Shown piece after piece: positions 26,411 to 34,310 of a stretch of DNA of 64,000 nucleotides. The DNA lies in contig WQZB01000007.1 of assembly GCA_009780955.1 (NCBI GenBank), positions 1 to 64,000 of the forward strand. Direction: 5' to 3'. A program made the translations under genes and the position numbers. The stretch is from Polyangiaceae bacterium (GTDB lineage: Bacteria > Myxococcota_A > Polyangia > Polyangiales > Polyangiaceae). Under the pieces are notes generated by a model. It worked only from the letters and a program-made list of their open reading frames with translations, was not told the DNA's origin and ran no database searches. Each line of letters begins with the position of its first letter. Positions within the stretch are counted from its first letter, which is position 1.

Positions 26411-28498
26411 GTGATTTCGCTTGATGAATCGGCGCGCCTTAGCGCTGCGCGCGTGGGGTCGGTGCTCAAGAACAAGTGGGTGCTCAACGCGCTCATTGGT
26501 GTGGGGGGTATGGCTGCCGTTTATTCGGCAACGCATCGCAATGGCAGCCGAGCGGCCGTCAAAATTTTGCATCCCGAGCTTGCAGGCAACGCGGCCGTTC
26601 GCGCCCGCTTCCAGCGCGAGGGGTATGCAGCCAACGCGATTGAGCATCCTGGCGTCGTGCGCGTGCTCGACGATGACGTTACTGAAGACGGTCTCGCCTT
26701 TCTCGTGATGGATCTGCTCGAAGGCGAAACGCTCGAGCGACGGGCGCTTTCTTTGGGCGGCCGGCTTGGTGCAAGCGAGGTTCTCGAGCACACCGACGCA
26801 GTTCTCGACATTCTTGCCGCCGCGCACGATCGCAACGTGATTCATCGCGATCTCAAGCCCGACAATCTATTTCTGACCCGCGACGGGGTTATGAAGGTGC
26901 TCGATTTTGGGCTTGCAAGTGTCGACGAAAAGCTCTCATCGTCAATCCGCACGACTCGGGTTGGCTGGTCCATGGGCACACCGGGCTACATGTCGCCCGA
27001 GCAAGCACGTGGTGATTGGGCCGCCGTCGACGCGCGCAGCGATTTGTGGGCCCTTGGTGCGTCCATGTTCTCGCTGCTGTCGGGTCGCATCGTGCACGAC
27101 TCGGAAAACCCTCAAGAAAGTGTTGTGCGTGCGGCTACACGCCCCGCACCTTCGCTTGCGACGGTTGCGCCTGCGCTCCCGTCGTCACTTACGCGGCTGG
27201 TCGATCGCGCGCTTGCGTTTGACCCGCGCGAGCGCTTTCAATCCGCGGCGAGCATGCGCGTTGCACTTCGTCATGTTCGCGACGACTTTGCACCACGGGT
27301 ATCGTCACGTGTAGGCTCTCGTGTTGTCACCATTCCGGAGGTTGCCTTGTCCACTGCGCCACCGACCCGCAACACCGCCATGGAAATGATTAGTCCGGTC
27401 GAGATAGCTCCCGACACATTTTGGGTCGGCAAGCGCGACCCCAAGGCGATTTTTCACTCAAACCCATACTTGCGGATCTTCCGCGGGCAAGGGCCCGACG
27501 GTCGTCCTGTGCAGTTCAACTTGCTCGCCGATCCAGGGTCGAGTTCCGATTTCGCTGTGGTCTCGGCGAAAGTCTCGTCGTTGATCGGCTCGCTCGACAA
27601 GCTGTCGGCTCTGCACATCAACCATCAAGATCCCGACGTTGGTTCTTCGGCGTTCGTGATTTCGATGCGCTTCGCACCGAGGGCGCTGATTCTCTCGTCC
27701 GAGGCCACGTGGCGGCTCATCGTGCACTTCAACCTTCCGCGCGAGCGCTATGTCGATCTCGATAAGTTTGCGCAGGGCTTCAAGCTGCCAACGGGGCACA
27801 CGATGATTCCGGTGCCGACTCCGTTCTGTCACTTCCGCGGCTCGACCATGCTTTACGATCACGCCACGCGCGTCCTGTTTTCGGGCGATCTTTTTGGCGG
27901 CGTGACCACTGAGGGTGTCGAAGGCTTGTGGGCCGACGAGTCCGACTGGCCAGGCATGCGAGCGTTTCACCAGATGTACATGCCCACGCAACGGGCTCTC
28001 GCCAATGCCGTGAGCGCAATCCGAAAGTTGGATCCACCGGTCGAAATCATTGCGCCTCAACACGGGCGAGTCATCCGCGGCGGCCTTGTCGACACCTTCC
28101 TCGACCGGCTCGAGCACTTGCCTGTCGGCCTCGACGTCATGGAAGACGCCGAGCAGGGCGTTGACATGCTCGTGGCTTGGAACAGCGTTTTGCATCGGGT
28201 GGTGAACACGGCAAACATGATCTTCGGCGAAGACGTCGAGCCTCGCTTGCTTGCTTACCAGCCGCTTCATGAAACGCTCGTTGTCGAAGACGACGAGCTC
28301 ACAGTGACGTCACTTGCGCGGTGGACTGTTGGCGTTGTCGTTGCCGTTCTCACCACGGGGCAGAAGCCTTCCATTGCGAATCCAATCAAGCTCGAAGCCA
28401 TTCTTGCGTGCGAAGAGCTCGATTTGCCGTCGCCCGAGTTGCGCATCGAGGACGCCGAAGCCTCCGCGGAGGATGCGGCACCCATTGCAACGACCTAA
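26411..28498 (+). CDS. Ser/Thr protein kinase fused to a flavodiiron-type MBL domain
   Basis: The 695-residue protein has an intact N-terminal kinase domain: glycine loop IGVGGMAAVY, Lys51 in AAVKIL, NVIHRDLKPDN near 145, DFG near 165, and GTPGYMSPEQARG. From about 336 (DTFWVGKRDPKAIF) to 560 there is an MBL domain resembling the diiron domain of flavodiiron proteins. It has NHQDPDVG near 404 (family HxExDH), CHFRG near 473, LFSGDLFGG near 489 and PQHGRVI near 548. All six metal-ligand positions have a His or Asp, with Asp replacing the usual Glu. There is no flavodoxin domain, and about 130 further residues follow. I infer a kinase gated by an O2, NO or redox-responsive diiron site. GTG 26411 has GGGAG 7 bp upstream. 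No membrane segment is seen, so it is cytoplasmic. Confidence 0.85.
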   Translation: MISLDESARLSAARVGSVLKNKWVLNALIGVGGMAAVYSATHRNGSRAAVKILHPELAGNAAVRARFQREGYAANAIEHPGVVRVLDDDVTEDGLAFLVMDLLEGETLERRALSLGGRLGASEVLEHTDAVLDILAAAHDRNVIHRDLKPDNLFLTRDGVMKVLDFGLASVDEKLSSSIRTTRVGWSMGTPGYMSPEQARGDWAAVDARSDLWALGASMFSLLSGRIVHDSENPQESVVRAATRPAPSLATVAPALPSSLTRLVDRALAFDPRERFQSAASMRVALRHVRDDFAPRVSSRVGSRVVTIPEVALSTAPPTRNTAMEMISPVEIAPDTFWVGKRDPKAIFHSNPYLRIFRGQGPDGRPVQFNLLADPGSSSDFAVVSAKVSSLIGSLDKLSALHINHQDPDVGSSAFVISMRFAPRALILSSEATWRLIVHFNLPRERYVDLDKFAQGFKLPTGHTMIPVPTPFCHFRGSTMLYDHATRVLFSGDLFGGVTTEGVEGLWADESDWPGMRAFHQMYMPTQRALANAVSAIRKLDPPVEIIAPQHGRVIRGGLVDTFLDRLEHLPVGLDVMEDAEQGVDMLVAWNSVLHRVVNTANMIFGEDVEPRLLAYQPLHETLVVEDDELTVTSLARWTVGVVVAVLTTGQKPSIANPIKLEAILACEELDLPSPELRIEDAEASAEDAAPIATT

Positions 28499-28516
28499 AG
28501 GATGATGAAGGCCTGC

Positions 28517-28528
28517 TGACCGCTTTCG
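28517..28528 (+). repeat. Family B repeat core adjoining family A cluster 3
   Basis: TGACCGCTTTCG lies 19 bp after the kinase stop codon and runs directly into the first GTAGGGG of the hairpin cluster, so the two repeat families are joined here. Confidence 0.6.
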
Positions 28529-28709
28529 TAGGGGCCGCGATTCATCGCGCCCTCGGTATCGGCCGCCGCGGTCGGGCGCCATGAATGGCGCCCCTACGAA
28601 TGTGCGTTTTGATGCGTTTTGATGGCGGTTGCGTGAGGGGCGTATGGCCATACGCCCCTACGAATGTGCGTTGTGTTGATTGTAGGGGCGCAGCATGCTG
28701 CGCCCTCAC
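28528..28709. repeat. Family A hairpin cluster 3 (four hairpins)
   Basis: Stem words are GGCCGCGATTCATCGCGCC (from 28532), GGGCGCCATGAATGGCGCCC (28573-28592), GGGGCGTATGGCCATACGCC (28637-28656) and GGGGCGCAGCATGCTGCGCC (28685-28704). The same linker GAATGTGCGTT recurs between units. The cluster fills the gap between the convergent kinase and the 28706 gene. Confidence 0.85.
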
Positions 28710-29287
28710 TCATAATCGTCGGACGTGAAGCTCACGTCTCCAAGCCCGGTTTGTTCGGCTTTGGCGCGGAGTGTTGAGACGATGACCGCAACGACGTCGA
28801 AGCGCGTCGTGGGTAGGTAGTACTCGTCTTCGCTCTCGAGCGGCATGATCGACAGGCGCGCTTCGATAACTTCGCTGTCGCCCGGGTCGAGCGCGAAGTG
28901 CGCGTGCCACCCGTCTTGTTCTTCTTGCGTGAGAGCTTCGCGCGCTACGCCGATTGGGTTGAACGAGAGGTACACATTCGTGAAATAGAGCCGATACGAC
29001 TCATACGATTCGCTAACGTTCCACTCGGCGCCGAACTCGCGGCGCATGACTTCGCCAAGGTAAGCGCCAATGGCCGGGGCCACGAGATCGATGCTTTCGG
29101 GCCGCTCGTGAACGGCTTCGCGCGCATCGCGAACATATTGGTCGACAAGGCTCAACGTATCGGGTGTGCCATCCAGGGCGACCTTGTATTTGCTTGCGAC
29201 GAAACGCATGCATGCTGCACATAGCTCGGCGATCGCGCTTGGTGGCGGGGGGATCGTCGGTAGGGTCGTTTGGGGCTCGGCTGTCAC
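28706..29287 (-). CDS. Conserved hypothetical protein, acidic, cytoplasmic
   Basis: The 193-residue protein is acidic and lacks a signal peptide or membrane segment. It has a segment KYKVALDGTPDTLSLVDQYV that I recall from unnamed delta-proteobacterial proteins, followed by APAIGAYLGEVMRREFGAEW and a C-terminal acidic end (SFTSDDYE). The middle reads like a small alpha/beta domain. GTG 29287 is used for lack of another in-frame start. It is divergent from the phosphoesterase gene. Function is unknown. Confidence 0.6.
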   Translation of the reverse strand: MTAEPQTTLPTIPPPPSAIAELCAACMRFVASKYKVALDGTPDTLSLVDQYVRDAREAVHERPESIDLVAPAIGAYLGEVMRREFGAEWNVSESYESYRLYFTNVYLSFNPIGVAREALTQEEQDGWHAHFALDPGDSEVIEARLSIMPLESEDEYYLPTTRFDVVAVIVSTLRAKAEQTGLGDVSFTSDDYE

Positions 29288-29371
29288 GTGAGGCTTAATA
29301 CCAGGGTTTCGAAGGCAATGAGCGCAAACCCCTTTCGTCAGAACGAGAGGCCGCGTAACCTATGGAGATCC

Positions 29372-30109
29372 ATGCGACTTGGTGTTTTCAGCGATATCCA
29401 TGCGAATTTCGAGGCCCTTTCGGCAGCGCTCGAGGCGTATCGGAGGGAAAACATCGACGTTTACTACTGCCTCGGAGACACCGTGGGCTACGGCGGTTCG
29501 CCAAACGAGTGCGCCGATCTGGTGCGCGACTTTGCCCAAGTCACCATCCTTGGCAACCACGACGCTGCCGTGTCAGGGCGTATGGACTATTCCTATTATT
29601 ATGAGGCGGCGCGCCATGCGCTCGATGTGCACGCCGCCATGGTCTCTGCCGAGAACATGCAGTGGCTGAAAGGCTTGCCCTATCAGCACAAACTCGACGA
29701 GGCGGACGTGCTGTTCTGCCACGGATCCCCCGTTCGCCTCGAAGAGTTCGAGTACATCTTCGCCCCCGAGCAAGCGCGCGAGTGCGTGCCGCTTTGGGAC
29801 AAGCTTGGGCACATTACGTTTATTGGGCACTCACACCTCTGCAAGGTATTTGCGCTTACCCGCTCGAGCGTTGAAGAGTTGCCCGCGGTCGATTTCGAAC
29901 TTGCACCCGATAAGAAATACATCGTGTCGGTTGGGTCGGTGGGGCAGCCGCGCGACTTTGACAACCGCGCGAGCTTTACAGTGTTCGATTCGGTGGCAAA
30001 GCGTTTCGAATTCAAGCGAATCGAATACGATATTGAGCTTGCGGCCGACAAAGTCCTTCGCGCCCGGCTCGAGCGCAATTTTGCCCATCGCCTGTTCATT
30101 GGCGTCTGA
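29372..30109 (+). CDS. Calcineurin-like metallophosphoesterase (YfcE/ApaH-like group)
   Basis: The 245-residue enzyme has the ordered metallophosphoesterase motifs: FSDIHANFEAL, CLGDTVGYGGSPNEC, ILGNHDAAVSGR, FCHGSP and FIGHSH. These supply the Asp, His and Asn ligands of a two-metal site. VSVGSVGQPRD follows. This subgroup hydrolyses phosphodiesters or phosphoproteins; the substrate is not predictable here, and a protein-phosphatase role opposing the kinases nearby is only a guess. ATG 29372 has GGAG 5 bp upstream. It is followed by family A cluster 4 and converges on an FHA gene. Confidence 0.88.
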   Translation: MRLGVFSDIHANFEALSAALEAYRRENIDVYYCLGDTVGYGGSPNECADLVRDFAQVTILGNHDAAVSGRMDYSYYYEAARHALDVHAAMVSAENMQWLKGLPYQHKLDEADVLFCHGSPVRLEEFEYIFAPEQARECVPLWDKLGHITFIGHSHLCKVFALTRSSVEELPAVDFELAPDKKYIVSVGSVGQPRDFDNRASFTVFDSVAKRFEFKRIEYDIELAADKVLRARLERNFAHRLFIGV

Positions 30110-30118
30110 CTTGTCCGC

Positions 30119-30223
30119 GTAGGGCATATGGCCATACGCCCCTACGAATGCGTGGTTGTAGGGGCGCGATTCATCGCGCCCTCGGTATCGCCTACGGTCG
30201 GGCGCCATTCATGGCGCCCCTAC
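30119..30223. repeat. Family A hairpin cluster 4 (three hairpins)
   Basis: Words seen are GGCATATGGCCATACGCC near 30123-30140, GGGGCGCGATTCATCGCGCC near 30161-30180, and GGGCGCCATTCATGGCGCCC near 30200-30219. The cluster sits between the convergent phosphoesterase and FHA genes. The segment CGGTATCG between the last two is also present in clusters 2 and 3, so whole units have been copied. Confidence 0.85.
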
Positions 30224-30228
30224 GTGGC

Positions 30229-30996
30229 TTACCGGATTGAGCAATGAATCTCGTGCGTTGTGATTGCGATGATGTCGCCGTCGGTGATGGCATGGCGCGA
30301 GACGCGTTCGCCGCTGAGCGTGACGCCGTTGGTGGAGCCGAGATCGACGAGGAACCAGGACGCGCCGTCGCGTTCGATGGCAGCGTGCTGACGCGACACG
30401 TTCGCGTCGGGAAGGCGCAGATCGGCGTTGGCCTTTGAGCGGCCGAGGACGAAGCGATCTTTGTCAACCTCGTAAGTTTGCCCGCGGTGAGTGAGCACGA
30501 GGCGAGTGGCTCGCGGAACGGCGCGCGGCGCCGGAACCGGGGTTATCGCACGATGAGGCGCTGACGCTGACGTAGCTGGTACGCCTGGCGTGGGAGTGCT
30601 TGTAGGTGTTGTTGTCTTGCGCGGTGGCGGAGCCACAACTGGTGGTCGCCTTGGCGGCGGCGGCACTGGCCGCGTGGTATGCGCGATCGGCGGCAACGGG
30701 GTGCGTGTGGGTGGGCTGGGGGGGCCGACAGAACTGGGGTTTTGTGCCGGCAGGCGCGGACGCTGCGGCGGCGAAGGTGCCGTTTTCGCTTCCTTCACGT
30801 CTGCCTCATTGGCCTCGTCTGCCTCGTTTGGCGCAGGCTCGTCGCTTGTTGGCTTGCGCGTCTTCGCGTATGCGATCATTGCTTTTTCGATCACGTCGTC
30901 CATTGGGATGCCAAGCTCGCTTGCCGTGCTTTCGAGCGTGACCCAAAGGTGCTCGCGGCACAGGAAAGTACGGGGGCTGCGTGGTCCGTTCGTCAT
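30229..30996 (-). CDS. FHA-domain protein with N-terminal helical segment and Pro-rich linker
   Basis: The 255-residue protein starts with a short helical region (LWVTLESTASELGIPMDDVI, resembling a ribbon-helix-helix or coiled protein-contact unit). A ~100-residue Pro/Thr/Ala-rich linker comes next, and the C-terminal FHA domain follows: FVLGRSKANADLRLPDANVS, RQHAAIE and DLGSTNGVTLSG, with the phosphothreonine-binding Arg, Ser, His and Asn in place. It should read a Ser/Thr-kinase signal. ATG 30996 is preferred, but ATG 31011 is possible; neither has a strong ribosome site. It is divergent from recA, so its promoter lies close to the recA control region. Confidence 0.8.
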   Translation of the reverse strand: MTNGPRSPRTFLCREHLWVTLESTASELGIPMDDVIEKAMIAYAKTRKPTSDEPAPNEADEANEADVKEAKTAPSPPQRPRLPAQNPSSVGPPSPPTRTPLPPIAHTTRPVPPPPRRPPVVAPPPRKTTTPTSTPTPGVPATSASAPHRAITPVPAPRAVPRATRLVLTHRGQTYEVDKDRFVLGRSKANADLRLPDANVSRQHAAIERDGASWFLVDLGSTNGVTLSGERVSRHAITDGDIIAITTHEIHCSIR

Positions 30997-31131
30997 CCTG
31001 GACGCAGTCATTCTAATACACACGGCGAGCCAGGACTGCCCGATCTCGTCTCATGCAAAAGTCATTTGAGTGCACGATATGCGGATATGTGTCGCAATGC
31101 CGACCAACGTTGCTCTAGTTGCACACATCGG

Positions 31132-31158
31132 TTGAACTGAACAAAAAATCAGTATAAA
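31132..31158 (+). promoter_or_regulatory. Candidate recA promoter with an overlapping SOS-box-like palindrome
   Basis: TTGAAC (31132-31137) and TATAAA (31153-31158) form a possible -35/-10 pair with a short 15-bp spacer. Between them sits CTGAACAAAAAATCAG (31137-31152), which fits CTG-N10-CAG, the LexA-box pattern of gamma-proteobacteria. A LexA-type repressor bound there would block the promoter. Myxobacterial LexA sites can differ, so this is a candidate only. Confidence 0.4.
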
Positions 31159-31230
31159 GTCGCTTTGTAAATACTGCTAGCGCCCCTTGGTCTCAGCTTG
31201 TCTCAGTCCGAATTGCCTGGAGCCATCAAA

Positions 31231-32451
31231 ATGGACGACAAAACACGCCAGAAGTCGCTCGATCTCACCCTTGCCGGCATCGAAAAAGAATTTGGCAAGG
31301 GTGCCATCATGCGCCTCAAAGAAGGTGCATCGCTCGCCGATGACATTCAGGTTGTCTCGTCTGGCTCCATTGGTCTCGACATAGCGCTCGGCATTGGTGG
31401 CTATCCGAAGGGCCGCATCATCGAGATTTTTGGCCCCGAGTCGAGTGGCAAAACCACGCTTACACTCCACGCCATTGCGGAGGTGCAGAAAGCGGGTGGC
31501 GTTGCGGCGTTCATCGATGCCGAGCACGCACTCGATCCTGCCTACGCGCGCAAGCTCGGGGTGAAAACTGACGAAATGCTTGTCGCGCAGCCAGACTACG
31601 GCGAGCAGGCACTTGAAATCGCCGACATGCTTGTCCGATCGAATGCCGTCGACATCATTGTTATCGACTCCGTTGCGGCGCTGGTCCCAAAAGCAGAAAT
31701 CGAGGGCGACATGGGCGACAGCCACGTCGGCCTTCAGGCTCGGCTCATGAGCCAGGCGTTGCGCAAGCTTACGGGCACTGTAGCCCGTTCGAACTGCCTG
31801 CTCGTTTTCATCAACCAAATCCGCATGAAAATAGGCGTTATATTCGGTTCGCCAGAAACCACGACGGGCGGCAATGCACTCAAGTTTTACGCCTCGCAGC
31901 GTCTCGACATCCGCCGCATTGGTCAAATCAAAGAAAAAGAAACGACATCGAGCGACAAGAAAGAAGCCGTATCAATCGGCAATCGCACACGCGTGCGAGT
32001 GGTGAAAAATAAGCTTGCGCCACCCTTTCGTGAGGTCGAATTCGACATCCTTTTTGGACAGGGCATTAGCCGCTCGGGCGACATCGTCGATCTTGCAACC
32101 GATCTTGGCATTATCGAAAAAAGCGGCGCGTGGTTCTCTTATGGCAGTGACCGCATTGGTCAAGGGCGTGAGAACGCGAAGTCCTACATTGAGCAGCATC
32201 CTCAATTGATGGACAAGCTCGAAGCGCAAATCCTTGCAAGGCACAACATCAAGCGTGGTTCTACGGCGGCTTCGGCGACGCCAGCAGTGTCGGCAGCAAA
32301 CGCGCCCAACACAAACGCGACAGCCAAGGCCGAGGCAAAGCCGTCCGAGCTTGCGCCCGACGGCAAGCCAGTTGTCCGCATCCCGTCAGGGAAAAACGGC
32401 GCAGCGCCGTCGAAGGAAGAGGAACCAAAGCGAGCAGCAATCAAGAACTGA
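31231..32451 (+). CDS. recA: Recombinase A
   Basis: The 406-residue protein is a full RecA: Walker A GPESSGKT at 68-75, [35 protein letters not shown]-type block, [19 protein letters not shown], and [14 protein letters not shown], then the [18 protein letters not shown] block. A tail of about 60 Ala/Thr/Lys-rich residues extends beyond the core. It catalyses strand exchange and stimulates LexA self-cleavage. ATG 31231 is chosen over an upstream TTG because TGGAG lies 8-10 bp before it and the family starts here. The stop is followed within 3 bp by the left arm of a palindromic family C element. Confidence 0.98.
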   Translation: MDDKTRQKSLDLTLAGIEKEFGKGAIMRLKEGASLADDIQVVSSGSIGLDIALGIGGYPKGRIIEIFGPESSGKTTLTLHAIAEVQKAGGVAAFIDAEHALDPAYARKLGVKTDEMLVAQPDYGEQALEIADMLVRSNAVDIIVIDSVAALVPKAEIEGDMGDSHVGLQARLMSQALRKLTGTVARSNCLLVFINQIRMKIGVIFGSPETTTGGNALKFYASQRLDIRRIGQIKEKETTSSDKKEAVSIGNRTRVRVVKNKLAPPFREVEFDILFGQGISRSGDIVDLATDLGIIEKSGAWFSYGSDRIGQGRENAKSYIEQHPQLMDKLEAQILARHNIKRGSTAASATPAVSAANAPNTNATAKAEAKPSELAPDGKPVVRIPSGKNGAAPSKEEEPKRAAIKN

Positions 32452-32453
32452 GG

Positions 32454-32606
32454 AGAGCATGTTTACCAGCCGTCGCGAGCGACGTGAGGCCAAGGCAGGC
32501 CCGAGGAGCCCGCGTAAGCGTACGGTGTGGTACGTGCGCAGGCACCGCAGGGCCCGCCAAACGTAATCGCGCATCGCGGCGCGCAGCAGGCTGGTAAACA
32601 TGCTCT
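32454..32606. repeat. Family C palindromic element, complete copy between recA and sixA
   Basis: Outer arms AGAGCATGTTTACCAGCC (32454-32471) and GGCTGGTAAACATGCTCT (32589-32606) are an 18-bp perfect inverted repeat. An inner stem GGCAGGCCC/GGGCCCGCC (32494-32502 with 32550-32558) and a central hairpin GCGTAC/GTACGT (32518-32523 with 32530-32535) lie within. The right arm ends one base before the sixA start. A second full copy with different stem bases lies at 48081 and a right half at 47803. It could be a structured RNA, a terminator or a mobile palindrome. Confidence 0.75.
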
Positions 32607-32607
32607 G

Positions 32608-33171
32608 ATGAAGCTTTACATCATGCGGCATGGTCCTGCCGAAGACGATTCCCCGACAGGGCGCGACGCCAATCGGGCACTAACCAAGTCAGGCCGTGCT
32701 CGCGTTCATGCCGTGGCCCAATCTCTGGTCGATCACGACGAAGCGCCGCTCGCCATTCTATCAAGCCCGCTCGTGCGGGCTTTTCAAACCGCGCAAGTCG
32801 TTTCCGCGGTGATCGAGTTTGCGGCGCGCGTCCGTGCCGAAAACAATTCGCAATCCTCTGTGGCAGCGAGCGTAACGAGTTCGGTCGAAATGTGCCCCGA
32901 GCTCGGTCCGGGTCTCGATGCCATCGGTCTCGTTTCCGATCTTGTGCGCGCTGAGAGAAAGCGCGTGATGATCGTTGGCCACGAACCCGATCTCGGCATG
33001 CTTGTCACGCGTCTTGTCGGCGAGTCGCACATCGCGCACATCGAAAGCGGCCTGCTCAAAGCCATGGTCATTGGCATCAAGCTCACCCCAACAGCCAAAG
33101 CGAGCGGCGTGGGCTTTACATCGAAGTTTCGCTTCGTTTTGCACCCCAAAACGCTCGCCTGGCTAGCTTAG
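32608..33171 (+). CDS. sixA: SixA-type phosphohistidine phosphatase
   Basis: The 187-residue protein starts MKLYIMRHGPAEDD with the phosphoglycerate-mutase-family catalytic RHG (His8). It continues LTKSGRARVHAVAQ, ILSSPLVRAFQTAQVV and VMIVGHEPDLGMLVTRL, the second catalytic His. SixA removes phosphate from phosphohistidine, for example on phosphotransferase or phosphorelay proteins. ATG 32608 is fixed by the family start, and it immediately follows the right arm of the family C element, so translation may depend on how that structure folds. An upstream in-frame GTG lies inside the element and is unlikely. A hairpin overlaps the stop codon. Confidence 0.9.
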   Translation: MKLYIMRHGPAEDDSPTGRDANRALTKSGRARVHAVAQSLVDHDEAPLAILSSPLVRAFQTAQVVSAVIEFAARVRAENNSQSSVAASVTSSVEMCPELGPGLDAIGLVSDLVRAERKRVMIVGHEPDLGMLVTRLVGESHIAHIESGLLKAMVIGIKLTPTAKASGVGFTSKFRFVLHPKTLAWLA

Positions 33172-33204
33172 CGCTACTGCCGGAATACTTCCGGCAATAG
33201 TGCT
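33170..33204 (+). terminator. Strong hairpin overlapping the sixA stop codon
   Basis: AGCGCTACTGCCGGAA (33170-33185), loop TAC, TTCCGGCAATAGTGCT (33189-33204) form a 16-bp RNA stem with two G-U pairs. There is no downstream T-run, so it may act through Rho-assisted pausing or protect the 3' end rather than as a classical terminator. Confidence 0.5.
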
Positions 33205-33472
33205 AGATGCGAAATCGTAGATGCTGCGTGCATGTCTAACTTATTGAAAATAATAATAAATTTACCATTTCTTGACAATAACTCACCCCTCCCTTACCCC
33301 CAACAGAGACACATCCATGGCTGCTCGACCCGGGGTTTCGAACATCATTGCGCCGCGATGGTCGCGCGGCAGCGCTGTGCTCGTTGGTGCTGTACCTTCA
33401 ACTCGCAGCCGCGGGCATCCTGGGCTTGTCGGCACGTCTGAGTGGAGTCGTCGTGCATCATCCGGGCTAACC
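33205..33472. other. Intergenic leader of the SprT-like gene; local AT-rich stretch
   Basis: An AT-rich stretch (33240-33290) contains TTGAAAATAATAATAAATTT and, after it, TTGACA (33272-33277), a perfect -35 box, but no good -10 box at 16-18 bp. ATG 33317 opens an in-frame extension of the downstream gene that encodes Arg/Ser-rich sequence without family similarity. No RNA gene was recognised. Confidence 0.4.
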
Positions 33473-34306
33473 ATGCGGGCTGCTATCCGCATCCCCGAGC
33501 GGGTGAGTGCGCAGCTCGCGCTCGTTTTCACACCGCAGTCCCCCCAGCTATTTGTCCACGAAGGGGCGCGCCAGGCGCTCGAGCGGCGGCTGAAGGCAGC
33601 GTGTCCGGGCCGCTCAGTCGTGCTTTCAATCACTGATAACCGACACTCGATCATCTCGCATTCGACGAAAGATGGCGTGCTCCATGCCCGCATTCACCAC
33701 ATGTTCCTCGACGCACCTTCGCGCATTGTCGAGGCGCTTGTGCGCTACGTCACGCATGGTGATCGTCAGGCAAGCTTGCTGGTTGGCGAATACATCGAAG
33801 CGAGCGGGGCCCGGCTTGCGCGGCGTCGTCCCCATGCCATCCCTCTCGTGGCCAAGGGGCAATGCCACGATCTGCGTGCAATCTTCAACGACATCAACGC
33901 GCGTTACTTCGGCGGCGCCTGCCATGCCCTCATCACGTGGGGCCGCAAAACGACCCGCAAGCGGGGCGCACCGCGCAAGGCCATTCGGCTCGGAAGCTAC
34001 GGCAGCCTCGAGCGGCTCATACGCATTCACCCGGTGCTCGACAAGCCGTGGATCCCCCGGTATTTCGTTGCCTACATCGTTTATCACGAGATGCTCCACC
34101 ACATGATTCTGCATTCGCGCGGCAGTGTGCGCAGCTCGAGCTCGAACATGGCGTCGGCGCGTTCGCTGCGTTCGCTCAAGCCGCGGATCGCTCGGCGTGT
34201 GCTGCACCCACCCGAGTTTCTTGAACGTGAGCGCGAGTTTCGCAACCACGATCGCGCACTTGCCTGGGAGCGTCGCCACATTGGTCGGCTTTTGCGCGCA
34301 TCCTGA
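33473..34306 (+). CDS. SprT-like zinc metallopeptidase-type protein
   Basis: From ATG 33473 the product is 277 residues. It contains DLRAIFNDINARYFGGACHA, a start-of-domain pattern of SprT-like proteins, and the zinc motif HExxH as IVYHEMLHHMI near 200, with further Arg/Ser-rich sequence at the C-terminal end. SprT-like proteins resemble the protease of eukaryotic Spartan that removes protein-DNA crosslinks; many bacterial members are uncharacterised. The whole protein is strongly basic, consistent with nucleic-acid association. The open frame extends upstream to ATG 33317, so the start is uncertain. The next gene starts 4 bp after the stop, indicating an operon. Confidence 0.75.
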   Translation: MRAAIRIPERVSAQLALVFTPQSPQLFVHEGARQALERRLKAACPGRSVVLSITDNRHSIISHSTKDGVLHARIHHMFLDAPSRIVEALVRYVTHGDRQASLLVGEYIEASGARLARRRPHAIPLVAKGQCHDLRAIFNDINARYFGGACHALITWGRKTTRKRGAPRKAIRLGSYGSLERLIRIHPVLDKPWIPRYFVAYIVYHEMLHHMILHSRGSVRSSSSNMASARSLRSLKPRIARRVLHPPEFLEREREFRNHDRALAWERRHIGRLLRAS

Positions 34307-34310
34307 TCCA

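Noticed and set aside
32527-32607. Longer N-terminus for SixA starting inside the palindrome
   Set aside because: The family begins at MKLYIMRHG; the extra codons are the right half of the family C repeat.
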